From: Atrina japonica
Taxonomy: Eukaryota > Mollusca > Bivalvia > Pterioida > Pinnidae
DNA: 64,000 bases
Direction: 5' to 3'
NCBI GenBank assembly: GCA_030159075.1
Contig: BROG01001190.1
Location: 41,586 to 105,585 of the forward strand
Below are positions 31,927 through 44,229 of the stretch, in pieces. The notes beneath the pieces are model-generated. The model had not been told where the DNA came from, made no database searches, and saw only the letters and a list, made by a program, of their open reading frames with translations. Each line of letters begins with the position of its first letter. Position 1 is the first letter of the stretch. The position numbers were made by a program, and so were the translations under genes.

Positions 31927-33047
31927 TTGATATTATTCATGGCCCCAGTCATACATAAACGAATGAAAACAAGGAGTAATAATCGGTTCTGTAACATCGG
32001 AGACCTAAAATGCGGTGTCCCACAAGGATCTGTCAAAGGACCGAAGATTTACACTATGTCCTCAAAACCAGACGCCTTAATATCAGTTTTCGCGATTAAC
32101 AACGTTAAGTTAAATAACAGGGACAATTGTTCTGAGAAATTTGAAGAGTGCATATCCGAAATATAATGCTGGGATGAGGACCAACATGCTAGATTTGAAC
32201 GAGGTTAAGACATAATTCATTGTATTCTCACCGAAACATCGACCAGTGACTCATCTTGAATTCAAACTGAATCTGATACTATACCATCTGTATCTAACGT
32301 AAATAATCTCGGGGTAATTTTGGACGGTACCAGGTTAATACCATCACCTGGTCCTGCTATTGTCATCTCAGGAACGTAGCAGCTATAAGAAAGTGTTTAA
32401 CAGTTGATGCATGCAAGACTCTGATAAATGCACTCGTAACATCACGCTCAGATTACGGGAATGCATTACTAGTACTCTATATACTATATGGTATCAATGA
32501 CTTCCTCTGTAAAAGACTGCAAAAAGTCCAAAACTCAGCTGCTCGTCTGGGTCCTAGTTCCAAGAAGCGAGAACATATTACGCCGGTGTTAAAAGATCTT
32601 CATGGGCTTCCAGTTGAAAGAAGGCCCGAATTAAGAATTCTGTTCTTCACTCAAAGCTTAACATGAACTTGCACCAGAATATGTTGTGAACTTGTGACAC
32701 TTTACCAACCCAGTCGTTGTCTTAGATCTGAAAACAACTTCAGTCTGACGATGCCACCTGTCCGCGTTAAAACATAAGGGATGCGATGTGTCACCATCTA
32801 CAGCAGTGCTCTGGAATGATCTTCTGATGCCTTTGAAAAACTCTAATACAGTCTCCGTTTTTAAAAAGAAGCTCAAAACATCCCTGTTTCGGATAGCAAT
32901 TGATTGTTGGGGTGTGCCCTAATGACGAGAGACCCCTGACCTTTGACTTTTACGGTGATAAATGAGTGGAACTTCAGACAAAGATTCGGGTTCGTGTAGT
33001 TAGGGACTTGGTTCAATCACACGAAATGAGTTTCCATCTGCCTATTA
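31927..33047 (+). pseudogene. LINE RT 3' half (CR1/jockey-like), decayed
   Basis: The fragment starts within the RT palm: GVPQGSVKGP (normally GVPQGSVLGP). The catalytic YADD region is degraded to FAINN. It continues in other frames with WMRTNMLDLNEVKT, FIVFSPKHRPVTHL, VNNLGVILDG, CKTLINALVTSRSDYGNALL, CKRLQKVQNSAARL, HITPVLKDLHGLPVERR and SALWNDLLMPLKNS...FKKKLKTSLFR, the standard order of the 3' end of CR1/L2/jockey-type LINEs. No endonuclease is present: it is 5'-truncated. The 3' end runs into an (ATT)n tract, a usual LINE tail. Inactive. Confidence 0.85.
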
Positions 33048-33083
33048 TTATTATTATTATTATCATTATTATTATTATTATTG
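33047..33083. repeat. (ATT)n microsatellite
   Basis: About twelve units with one C interruption, at the LINE 3' end. Confidence 0.95.
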
Positions 33084-33954
33084 CCATAGGAATGCACAAA
33101 ATGTTTTTCGTATAGCCCAATAACAACACGGAAAGACATACCTTTACTTATCATTCGATCGGTTTTATATTTTGTACTAATTCTAAAAACGGATACACAA
33201 CCTGCAATTACTTAACCTATACCACATCAAATAAATGACAGCTTAAATCTGATATTTGAGGTTATGTGGACTTTATTGTTTCCCCGTTACATATGCTATA
33301 TTTTAACTGTTGTTATTTTAAAGATCTGATTTATCAGACAGATAAATCTTTGATGTGAAGTTAAGATTTGACTTTATATTAACATTCGGAAAACGCTGCG
33401 GTATAACATATTCCATCTGATACCCAAAATACATATTACAACACCTTATGCTGTGCCGTGACCGGGATAATTAACATCCGTGATTATAAACGACTTGTTA
33501 TGGGCAATAATACATAATACTTAGTCTGTGTTATAATATCTAATGAAATGGCCGAAAGAAGTTTTGCTGAAGACGATCGTTTCGGTCATTAGGACTCCTC
33601 AGTTTAGCTGTAATTAGAAGTTGAGGTTGGATCAAATGAAAACGGATGAGTCAGTAAATCGAACAGGACCAAAATATCAGCTCGTGAGACTTCACAGACC
33701 TTACACAGAGGAAAAAAACAATGTAGAAAAATAATAAAGAATGCAATATTATTTTTACGGGACTTCGCTATATTGTGAATTGTTTTATTTCGTGAAGTGA
33801 CTTTGGTTTTGGATTTAAAAGTTAAAATAAATACCAATACCAAGAAATACGAAATATGTCTTTGTCTATTAACCACCCACCAGGACGCCTCTTCAATCGA
33901 CACGGAACACAATTGACGGCTAATAGCTTGTTCATTTTTAAAATATTTCTGCTT
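33084..33954. other. Non-coding stretch
   Basis: No gene recognised. A minus-strand open frame at 33604-34050 depends partly on the minisatellite and looks spurious. Confidence 0.4.
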
Positions 33955-34320
33955 GAGGTGTTCATTTAACTGTGTGTGTTGGAGGTGTTCATTTAACGGT
34001 GTGTGTTGTCGGTGCTCACTTAACGGTGTGTGTGTGTTGGAGGTGTTCACTTAACTGTGTGTGTTGGAGGTGTTCACTTAACTGTGTGTGTTGGAGGTGT
34101 TCACTTAACTGTGTGTTGGAGGTGTTCACTTAACTGTGTGTTGGAGGTGTTCACTTAACTGTGTGTGTTGGAGGTGTTCACTTAACTGTGTGTTGGAGGT
34201 GTTCACTTAACTGTGTGTGTTGGAGGTGTTCACTTAACTGTGTGTGTTGGAGGTGTTCACTTAACTGTGTGTTGGAGGTGTTCACTTAACTGTGTGTGTT
34301 GGATGTGCACATTTAAGAAG
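33955..34320 (+). repeat. 25/27-bp minisatellite
   Basis: About 14 units of GGAGGTGTTCACTTAACTG plus TGTGTGTT or TGTGTT; length differences are one or two TG steps. Diverged units continue at 34840-35060 and, inverted, at 14415-14500. Confidence 0.95.
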
Positions 34321-35093
34321 TGTTCGCTTAATAGCGTTTGTTCGAGACGAAGTGCTGGTTGTTTGCTTATCAGTTTATGTTGACAATGACTTGAATCTAA
34401 TTCAAAACATTTTGTATAAATCTCACCAAATTCTAGACCGAACTTATATAAGAGTGACCATTGTGGTTATGTATTTCATTGCATTATGACGTCAAAACCA
34501 CAGGTTTTTATTTCATGTTTAGTCTTAAAATATTGATTTACTTGGTAATGAATGTCATTCCTTTATGAGGTCACATTAAGAACATTCTACAGCACCGATT
34601 TCATTGGTCACTATAACCGGATCGTTTTGAGATGACCTCGGTTTCTTAAGCAAGATATCATAGTTAAATTGTTCTGTGTCGACTGTGAGTAAAGGAATTT
34701 TATTTTCAATTGATTGTTGATTAAATATTTTTACTTTGTATTCCCCCATCCCCATAAATCAGTCACATCCAATACGGAATTATTCGATCATAATCTACCA
34801 AAATTTTGTAGAATATGATGAAAGTGTCTACTTATCAGTGTGTGTTGGAAGTGTTTACTAAGCAGTGTGTGTAAGAGGTGTTCATTTATCGCTGTGTTCA
34901 TGTTTGGCTCATTTGACTGAATGTGTCCGACAGGTGTTTAGTTACATTGTAGGAAGTGAAGTGTGTTATATCGCAATATCCTGTGCACCACATGTAATGA
35001 ACTCATATACACTTAGATTACTGAAAAGAAAATGTACAACCATAGTGTTCACTTGGCAGGGAAAAAGTCAAAGTGTTCAATTCGCATACTTCA

Positions 35094-35095
<2 letters not shown>
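34321..35095. other. Spacer with diverged minisatellite units
   Basis: No gene. Isolated GTGTTCA-type words occur at 34850-35070, so the minisatellite and the repeat at 35130 probably form one element. Confidence 0.4.
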
Positions 35096-35133
<38 letters not shown>

Positions 35134-35494
35134 CACACACACACACATATCAATCAATCAGAAAGATAAATAAGAATTTAACATTTTTTTAAAAATTTAT
35201 ATACACTGCGTAACAAACAATCCTTAGGCAAATGATCATCATCAACGAAAAATATGGAGTATATACCATCTCACTGTGGTAAAGTGATATATAAATAAAC
35301 ACATACAAACCATAAAAATCTAAAAAAAAAAAATTATTCAAATACCGTAATTTTCAATAAAACCTCAATTCTAAATAAGCCAGTTAATAATTGTATTCTG
35401 AGAGATATACCACTGTATTGATATCCATGGAAAATTTCTTAAGATGCATATAGATTGTGTAACACTCACAAAAGACAGGGTGAAGTGTGTTTGT
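35096..35494 (+). repeat. (GT)n plus dispersed 360-bp repeat (copy 2)
   Basis: (GT)n to about 35130, then TATACACAC and a body almost identical to 14053-14410, ending at the same GAAGTGTGTTTG. Confidence 0.9.
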
Positions 35495-36466
35495 ATTGTT
35501 TTGGTTTTGATTTACAGAAGAGTCCATTGTTAATCGGGATGGGTGGGTGTGTAGATGAATAAATAAGTTTTCATTTATATTTTCACGTTCACGTTACATA
35601 AACTTTGATACCGGATTTCATATCAAAAGCTTTTTTACGAGAATCCTTGAAAAATGATTGGCAAACATTAACTGAGCTTGAAAGTTTCCTGAAAACTACA
35701 GTTTTTTTTCTCTCCTTAAAATGATACCCGACATTTTAAAATGTTTGGTTAACAGGAATTTCATCGTTGCGTCAAGAAAGGTTAATTTTAGTCAAACTTT
35801 TAAATGAATGTTTTTTTTAATTCAAGCTATCAACTATCTGTAAAAAAGTAAATGAAATATTCTTAAAATCAATTTCAACTAAACAAAAATATCTTTTTCT
35901 TAGAGTCTTACAATCATGACTCTCCTGAAAAAAATATGACAGGTGCTATTTGAAAAATCACAGACCAATAAGTGTAATAAGTTATGAATTACACAATCAT
36001 TGGAGTTATCTTTTTGGCAAGATGTACAGAAGGTTGTAGATAAAGTAATTAAGGTCGCTATATTCGAGAAAATGCTAGGTTGATATTAGACCATTATTTT
36101 ACACTGCACAGATAATTTCAAAGATATTTGATTATTAATGGACTTGCAATAGGTCAAGGGGAATTGGAAATGACTGCCTTATTTCTGCCATTAAGTACAA
36201 TTTTGTGGTTGAAATGATAGCTTACAAACAATAGAAAAAAAAGAGAAAAATTTTAACTATTGTCAAAACGATAGCGAAAACATAAATCATTGCATATTTA
36301 AGTTAGAGAAAGAACTATGGTATAAAAACATCTGTAATTTTAGATTTTAACTTAGTGGAAACAATAGGATTTTTTTTCTTGCACTGATATAATAATTGCT
36401 CTGATGAACAAATATCTTTAATGCATTCAGAATTTATGAATACAATTTATAACACATATCGTAATT
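35495..36466. other. Non-coding stretch
   Basis: AT-rich. No exon, repeat or element boundary recognised. Confidence 0.4.
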
Positions 36467-36531
36467 AAGTCTCCCAAACAAAGTTTGGAGACTTATTGAT
36501 TTTGCTGTGTTTCTTATTATTATTATTATTC

Positions 36532-36573
<42 letters not shown>

Positions 36574-37577
36574 TTTCTTCCGACCGTGAACTTGTCCGCA
36601 GCGTTTCTCGAAAACCGTAAGTCGTAACTTTACGAAACTTGGAGGGATGTTAGATCTCCATGTCTAGATGTGCAGTCAGTGTTTCAATTTCCCCGGGGTC
36701 ATTCCCTGCCCCCTCATTTGAAAAATGTTCCCAGATCTTGTTCGAAGCGTTTCTCGAAAACCGTTGGTCGTAACTTTATGAAACTTGGAGGGATGTTAGA
36801 TCTCCATGTCTAGATGTGCAATCAGTGTTTCAATTTCCCCGGGGTCATTCCATGCCCCCTCATTTGAGAAATGTTCATTTATCTGAAATACCGTTGAGAT
36901 CCCCACCCCTAAACCATATATTTTCTTATTACCTGTGATGAGACCAATTTCATGGTCGTAGTTGGGGGTCCCCGGGGTCATTCCCTGCCCCCTCATTTGA
37001 GAAATGTTCATTTATCTGAAATACCGTTGAGATCCCCACCCCTAAACCATATATTTTCTTATTACTTGTGATGAGACCAATTTCATGGTCGTAGTTGGGG
37101 GGTCCCCGGGTCATTCCCTGCCCCCCATCATTTGAAAAATGTTCATTTATCTGAAATACCGTTGAGATCCCCACCCCTAAACCATATATTTTCTTATTAC
37201 TTGTGATGAGACCAATTTCATGGTCGTAGTTGGGGGGTCCCCGGGGTCATTCCCTGCCCCCCCTTATTTGAGAAATGTTCATTTATCTGAAATACCGTTT
37301 GAGATCCCCACCCCTAAACCATATATTTTCTTATTACCTGCGATGAGACCAATTTCATGGTCGTAGTTGGGGGGTCCCCGGGGTCATTCCCTGCCCCCTC
37401 CCTCATTTAAGAAATGTTCATTTATCTGAAATACCGTTGAGATCCCCAACCCTAAACCATATATTTTCTTATTACCTGTGATGAGACAAAGACAGTTTAT
37501 GATGATTAGCTAAGGAAACAGTATTCACTAGTAGCACTTGGTTACAAAGAGATTTGGGGGTTTCGTTTGGGAGACTT
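36467..37577. mobile_element. TIR element carrying two tandem arrays
   Basis: The ends AAGTCTCCCAAAC and GTTTGGGAGACTT are exact 13-bp inverted repeats 1.1 kb apart. Inside are (ATT)n (36517-36571), two 146-bp units with GCGTTTCTCGAAAACCGT (36601 and 36747), and five units of 133-139 bp with GTTCATTTATCTGAAATACC and CCCCGGGGTCATTCC (36840-37490). The left end folds (CCAAACAAAGTTTGG), and GAAACAGCTTGCTGTTTC follows the right end. Terminal hairpins plus internal arrays recall Helentron-associated or Pearl-type elements of bivalves. No clear target duplication. Minus-strand open frames are artefacts of the array. Confidence 0.75.
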
Positions 37578-37599
37578 TTTCGAAACAGCTTGCTGTTTC

Positions 37600-38124
37600 A
37601 GTTAGGCCTCGTTTTATGCAAGACTGCAGACTCCCAAGAAACTACAAAATAAATACGAATTTATATAATTGATCGTTTCCTGTATTTGATTATTTTAATG
37701 ATATAAGAAATTATCATTGTGGATTTATGGTACCTTGGGGAATGACTGATGTCATTATACAAAGTGAATCACTACATTGATCAATTTCCATATAATATCC
37801 TATCATACTTCACTGGTATTGTGAAAAGACAGAAAAATGTGCTGCTAGGGTCAAAATTTTAAAACAATTACTGTAGATTCAGAATGTTTCGTGGGGTTAA
37901 ATTTTCGTTGTTTTTCATTGATACTAAATTTCGTTGAAATAAAAATGTTGGTATGGGAAACTACTAGTAGTTTGATGTGGCCCTAACTGTTGTTTGTAAA
38001 GTTGATACGTTCAGTAGAAAACTTTCCTGTATAATTTCGATATGTAAATAACAAAATATCTAAGAAATTTTTACCAAAAAAGAGCCGAAATAAGTATCTA
38101 AAATTTTATTTGAATCAAGGCTTG
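37600..38124. other. Non-coding stretch
   Basis: Nothing recognised. Confidence 0.4.
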
Positions 38125-38214
38125 TTAACCCTTTCAACACTACAGACCATAATAGACTGGTCTAAAACAATAGAAAAGAACATACCATTTAAATATAGGT
38201 GGTGAAAGGGTTAA
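38125..38214. mobile_element. 90-bp TTAA-flanked piggyBac-like MITE
   Basis: TTAA + CCCTTTCAACAC on the left is mirrored by GTGGTGAAAGGG + TTAA on the right. The first 12 TIR positions match with one difference. An internal AGACC...GGTCT dyad is present. CCC ends and TTAA duplication are typical of piggyBac; the left end of the piggyBac relic at 60832 starts TTAACCCTTATCACG. Confidence 0.85.
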
Positions 38215-39850
38215 ATACGTCGGTTGTGTGACAGCAAACAAATCTAAAATTACACAATAGAAAAATTATACAAAACACTAATTATTTTACAAACACATAC
38301 ATACTATTCACATAAAGTATATGCACTTGCAGGTCTATCAAAGTGGCACAACCAAAAACCAAAACAATACGATCTATTTTCCAAAAATGGGAATGTGCAA
38401 GTAAAACATGACTCAATGTATCACTGTAACTTTAATATTTTTGTTACCGAAAACAAGTCTGTCGCCCCTGTTACGATTCAATTGTGTTTGTAAACATGTG
38501 CCAATTTACATTGGTGACCTATAACTGTGATCATAACACGTACATCACATCAAGCAGAAGAAGTTCAAATCAAGTACACATTACTAATTAGTATTATATC
38601 AGTCAATGGATTATAGACATTTTCACGATAGCTGCGGTCCCCTAACTTTGGCTGGCAAAATAATACACATACCCAAGCTAAAGAAGCGGAAAAAATCTGG
38701 TATGGTACGGTATATGAACATCATATATCATTATTTAAACACTATTTGTGTCATCAAATTTTTGACAATCCCAGAATATTCATTTTATAAATAAAGGCAT
38801 AACAGAACATTTTTTTAATTCAAAGTTCAAAAGCTTTTTATCTTCCTAGCTCAGCTTTAAACTTATTCGCTTACAGTAATTTCACCCATATTTATGTGAA
38901 GGTTAATAACATGTTTGTCCAAACTTGCCTACATTCTTCATTTCCTATCGTATCAGAGAACACAAAAGACAAACAGAAGGGTTTCAAGGTACACTATTGC
39001 TAACTACTTTGACTTGATTACTGATGTAATTAGATTTGAAAGGTGATTAACAGACCAAAATAACACAAGAGCGGTCGTTCAGTGGGTTACAATGGTTTGT
39101 TATTTTGTGGCCTGGACTAACAATAAATGTCTTTAGTTTGGCATATCTGCTTCTTCATCCTAAATGTATTCATTAATATGAAATATAGAGAATATATTTC
39201 CAATAAAATATAATGACAATGAAGACCATAGACATAACGGTTGAATCTCATTTATTATCTATAGTCTACATTCAGCAATACTTTGATAATTATGAATTTA
39301 TATCCCTTACATCAATTTGACTTGAGTTTCACTTCTTTGACCATCAGGTGATTACTGATATTCATTAATTAAATTGAAATTTGACACTTGTACTTGCTAT
39401 GATTTAAGACAATAAATCCGTCAATTCAATTTTTGTTTTTACTTTAAAAAGAATGTGGAAATTCTTTTTTGTTAATTTGTCTTGACCGTCCTTATGTTTG
39501 AATTGAAGGTGATTGGAATGAAATTTATGAATGATAACTATGCATAAGGAAAATCAGTAGATCTGGCGGTTTTCCAAATTTGATATACCGTATTCGACAC
39601 ATTTGGCGTCCTTGTCCCTATTAACGCCCCTTCCCTTTTTTCTTTTTACATATGATCAAGAATCTTTTCTAGCTGGTTGACAAGATGTGGTGGACCTGAT
39701 AAACCGTAAGTAACAGTTTATCTGTAGCCCCTAGCAACAGGAGAATGTCGATAGGTGTGAGGACAAAAGTGATTAAATGGTTTTTTGTACTTTTCACTTA
39801 ATCCAATGATCAAACAATGACTTTGCACGTGGTGGTACCATGCTATTGTT
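38215..39850. other. Non-coding stretch
   Basis: No gene or repeat boundary recognised. Confidence 0.4.
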
Positions 39851-40755
39851 AATATATACTTTGTTTATGTCACTTTAAATCTTTTATGAGGCAGTAAATT
39901 GCTTTTACATTATAAGGAATTATTTATAATTCATGCCTCTATCATTAATTGTTAACAGATTCTCTTTGTATTAAAATGTAAAAACAATAACAAAAAGGCT
40001 TGATGTCATGCATGTTTCAATACACTGTTTCATTATGATAAATAAACACATACATTGTACAATAGGTACACAGCAGGTTTTCTTTAAGTACATAAAACAA
40101 CCTTCATTGAGCCTCTTAATCATTGTGTCTGAAGGCCAGAGTCTGCAGTAACAGCTAAGGTACAGAAAGGGAGTTTCACTGCATGAATAAATACAGTAAA
40201 ATAAAGAAGGAAATCCAAGATACATACTTACTTTTAATATATTAAAAGAATCCAAGAATCATATTTTCTTTTTACATTATCTTATGATGATAAATAAATA
40301 CAAACTGTAAATAAAAGGTGTTCAATATGTGCATTAAAAAAACTTCATTGAACTTTTTGATAGCAGACTAATTTTGGACCAAATTATCAGCTGATACATA
40401 ATAAGCATAAGATAGCAGTTTTGTCAAGTATTACCTGGTAGTGAAAATTAAAGACAAGTTCATTGTTATCAAATTAGAAGATCAGATCAAATGTGCAAAT
40501 GTTTGCAGGATTTTTTTTTTTTACTTCAGATTCATTCTCGCCCTGGTATTAGGATGCAACATTCAGTGTACAATAGTGACCAAAATTGACAACTTAGTTA
40601 GCAAACTTGGTTTTTCAACATTACTGTGTGATAGTTCTGAGCAAATATGACACTGCCTATATATATTTTGCTTATGTCACTTTAAAAATTAAAATCCTTT
40701 ATGTGGCAGTCCATTGCTTACATACTATAAGGAATTATACATTATTTATGCAAAT
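39851..40755. repeat. Diverged 90-bp direct repeats
   Basis: 39851-39940 and 40660-40755 share ATATATA(C/T)TTTG(T/C)TTATGTCACTTTAAA, ...TTTATG(A/T)GGCAGT and TATAAGGAATTAT. The DNA between them is unassigned. Confidence 0.6.
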
Positions 40756-40959
40756 CTGAATTTCCTGGATTATGGAAACGAATTGACCACGCTTTTAAAT
40801 AAACCTCAAGACTCTAATATAAATATATTCATTTGTATTGGGTTTTCCCCAGGCTATATTTACAAAGCTCATCAGGGGTTCAATGAACGAAGGGAAACCA
40901 ATTCCAGGGTAGCCAAATTGTTTATTTAAGTTGCCATTCTTATTTAATCAACAGTCAAC

Positions 40960-41370
40960 TCAACAGTCGTTATATCATCAAAAGCAACCAAATACCATCA
41001 ACAGAAGCTAAATATGTCATCAATGCCTTTCCAACACCAGCACAAAATATGTGGACAGTTCCACAGAAACCAAATCATCAACAAAAGCTAAATATATCAT
41101 CAATGCCTTTTCAACACCAGCAATAAAATGTTGACAATCCCATCAACAGAAGCCAAATATGTCATCAATGCCTTTCTGACAACAGCAACAACATCTCTGG
41201 ACAGTCCCATAGCAACCAAATACCATAAACAGCAGCTAAATATGTAATCAATGCCTTTCCGATAACAGCAACATATACCACCAACAGCAGCTAAATATGT
41301 AATCAATGCTTTTCCGACAACAGCAACAAAATCTGTAAACAGTTCCATCAACAGAAACCAAATATGTCAC
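40960..41370. repeat. 60-80 bp minisatellite
   Basis: About six irregular units built from ACAGAAGCTAAATATGTCAT, CAATGCCTTTCCAACA and CAGCAACA words. Confidence 0.8.
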
Positions 41371-41689
41371 AAACTCAATCATCATTTCACCAACATCAAA
41401 CTTTGTAAAGCCAGACAAATTAACTACTCTCACTCCTCATAAAGAATCCGAGGATGAAGATATGAATGATTCACCAAGATGATCACTAAGGAAACATGAT
41501 AGTAGTTCTGGTTCTATGAAAGACAAAAACGTTCTGTTTATCATTATCTTTTTTCATCATATAATATGGTTGTAAAACATAGACAATTTTGTGGGCGAGT
41601 ATCTTTTAAAGTACATGCAGATTCACTTGTCCCATTATTTTGCAATTTAAAGTTGCTTTTTTATTTTCAAATAGTACGTTAACTAATCA
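41371..41689. other. Non-coding stretch
   Basis: No feature recognised. Confidence 0.4.
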
Positions 41690-41990
41690 GTTTATAATTA
41701 AGAACTTTAAAAACTGTTCCAGAACTTATGTTCTTGAACAATTATAGAGCTATAGTTATAGGACAGCTCTAAAAGTTTTAAAGAACCGATGTTCCTCTAA
41801 AAACCTGTGTTCTTAAATTGTTCTAGAACTAAATTTCTGGAAGAGTTTCAGAACTAATGAATTTATCTCATTTAACGTTATAGAACTGTTCTTAATATGT
41901 TCCTGAACATTTAAAGGGCTATTCAAGAACAGTTCTTGAATATTTATTACGGAACAAGACCATAATATATCTAGAACAGTTCAAGAAATT
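41690..41990. repeat. Cluster of AGAAC/GTTCT dyads
   Basis: Self-complementary words (TTCTAGAAC, GTTCTTGAAC, AGAACAGTTC, GTTCTTGAA) recur about every 20-30 bp. The segment may be a decayed palindromic repeat. Some words match the TTCnnGAA half-site of heat-shock elements, but the density suggests a repeat rather than a promoter. Confidence 0.5.
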
Positions 41991-42800
41991 TTCAGAGGGG
42001 TCAGACAATGTGTAATGCTAGTTGATATCTTAATGTTTTTCTATCCAGTCAAAACTTGGATTAATCTATCCTTTAGGCCTAAAAAAGTTATGTGTTTCCG
42101 GTTTCCCGACTGACCCCAATAAATCAACGCCGACCCTAAAGTTTTCATACATTCTTCAGAAATGATCTCGGTTTTCCGTGATCCGATTAACGTTTCAGAT
42201 TTTAGGAGTCACTGAGCATTGTCGTAAAAAACGTTTGCCTACTCGAGGACGTCGTCCAAGCAATAGAAAGACCCCGAATTCGGGGGTTCCATATGGCGTG
42301 ATATGCAGATACAACATGGCGGCCGCTAACTGTGGGGCATCAACAGTTATCGCTCTAAACTAAAACAATGCGGTCATTCTCCAGAAAAAGCATTGATAAA
42401 AGTCTTTGCTAATGACATGCATATTGAGGACGTCTTCCTCCGCTACCATGAGGGAGCGGGGTAGACGTGGAGTTACATACCAAAAGAAAAACGTCCTTAG
42501 AAATTCAGATATCAAATTTGAATATCTGACTTTTATATTGGATTCGGAGTGAGTGTTAAAAATATTTTATACAAATAACTTTTTCCTACCTACTGACCTT
42601 AACGTTTTGAGGATTTGAAACCAGTAACACAATTTTTGGGGGTCTTAGCTCTGATCCTTACATTATATGAGATGGAAAAATCAAGTGGATAGAGCATTAG
42701 GAAAAGGTCGGAAGTTGACACTAGACCACCATTAGATGAAGCACAAATAAAAGAAGCGCTTTAAAGTGTACTTTGTCATAGTAACACTAAGTTTACTTTA
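41991..42800. other. Non-coding stretch with a CpG-richer patch
   Basis: 42160-42480 is less AT-rich than its surroundings and contains ACAACATGGCGGCCGCTAAC, a good start-codon context, but the frame (13 codons to TAA) is not convincing. It could be a promoter/5'-UTR patch. Confidence 0.25.
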
Positions 42801-42838
42801 AACAAGAGGTCCATGGGCTTTAACGGTCACCTGAGTTT
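42801..42838 (+). repeat. Stub of the ACAAGAGG repeat family
   Basis: AACAAGAGGTCCATGGGCTT plus TAACGGTCACCTGAG, the left end of the family at 8910 and 47532, without a body. Confidence 0.8.
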
Positions 42839-43404
42839 AGTTTTTTTTTGGTCTTCAGAAATCATTTTGTCAACTGTGTGCTCTTTATACTTCATAATAG
42901 ATGGATGTATTGATCTAACTAACATACAATATTGATGAGCAGATGAAATCATTGAGGAATAAAGAAACTTCAGAGAAAAGACAAAAATTCTGAAAAAAAA
43001 AGACAAGCGCTGAAGCTCAGGGAGAGACTGTATGAAGGAAAACTAAAGAACAACTTAAAAACAATGATACAAAATGAGAGAGATGAATATTCAGCAGTTT
43101 TACAAAAACTTGTGTTTTTTATTTCAATATTTGACATTGATTACATATGTAGTCATTCAGTTATCATTCAGGTAGGGCTAGTAATTCCATTGAGAAGCCA
43201 AAACCTGCAGTGAAGGAAGATATTATATCCTTGATAATATTCATTATAAAGGATAAATTTGGCAATGAAAATGTAACAACGAAGATACAGAACATTCAAA
43301 AACTTTACAGAAAGCAAGTTGCATAAGACAGCAACAGTCGAATAGTTTATTATAATCAAAGAATATCAGTGATTCTCTGCACATATTTAATACTTCCTCA
43401 ATAT
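42839..43404. other. Non-coding stretch
   Basis: No feature recognised. Confidence 0.4.
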
Positions 43405-43680
43405 TCCATGGCAAAAAATATCATTGTATTTCATGGTCATCCCAAGATTAATATGATGCATTTAACATTCAAAGTATTTTATGATTGAAAACAGGGTTTT
43501 CATGATAGTTCATGGTTTTCACTTTCATGGTGTTTCATGACCATTTCAAGTTACAAGGAAGACAAGATTTAGGCTATTTAACGTTCATGGTATTTTATCT
43601 TAATTTCATGGTTTAAATATGATCAAATCATGAAAAGCCATGATAGAATTTCATGGGAATTTCAATAAACACCATGATTT
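43405..43680. repeat. Cluster of CATGG/CCATG-type dyads
   Basis: TTCATGGT, CCATGA, TCATGAT and close variants recur 12 or more times in about 280 bp, in both orientations, with TTTTA spacers. The organisation parallels the 41690 cluster with a different core word. Confidence 0.5.
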
Positions 43681-43693
43681 TTTTCTTGATCAG

Positions 43694-43758
43694 GAAAGCA
43701 GGGAGTAGATTACAACTGCTTTGAAAATTATCAAACAGAATGGGTGTATAGTACATGT
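43694..43758 (+). CDS. Candidate short exon, unknown
   Basis: Between a TTCTTGATCAG acceptor and a TGTG|GTAAGT donor one frame is open and reads KQGVDYNCFENYQTEWVYSTC. Splice signals are good, but the exon is short and the product is not recognised. It lies 2 kb upstream of the second recombinase-like locus on the same strand. Confidence 0.2.
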
Positions 43759-44229
43759 GGTAAGTTAACAGACTAAAAATACATTTAAATTTGTTGAAAG
43801 AGTTTAATTTAGTCCGATAAGCTCTAGAATTTTAATCTTATCTTAATCTTTAAGTGTTTATTCTATTTCATAAACAAAATCTAGAGCTTCTCAAAGAAAA
43901 AGAGAAATTTGAACAAAGGAAGAACGAAGTGCAATTGACACGTACATTCTGCCAACAGTAAGCAAGAAAAGAAAACCATCTAAAATTTAATTTAAAAAGC
44001 TTATAAAGTATACTGCATGGTCTATATACCAGCAACATAGCAAGAGATCCCAGAGAAATTTTGGAGCCAACCATGGAATGTTCTATGTCTGATCTATGAC
44101 AGACTGTTCTATTCTCTTATTTTGTATCTCAACATTGAATTTGAACTTAAATCCATATTTCTGTGAAATACTTTTTTCACAAGATTATAGCGAAACTGAA
44201 CTTGAACTGGAATATTACATTTTAAGAGA

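Noticed and set aside
33604..34050. 148-codon minus-strand frame with NTHTPLNEHLQHT repeats
   Set aside because: The repeated part is the translated minisatellite and the rest has no recognisable domain.
36796..37174. Minus-strand frames with repeated GISTVFQINEHFSNEG peptide
   Set aside because: Product of the 135-bp tandem array inside a transposable element; repeats in register with DNA units and breaks between them.
41690..41990. Heat-shock element cluster
   Set aside because: TTCnnGAA half-sites occur, but spacing is irregular, no transcription start is evident, and the same style of cluster with another word occurs 1.7 kb away.
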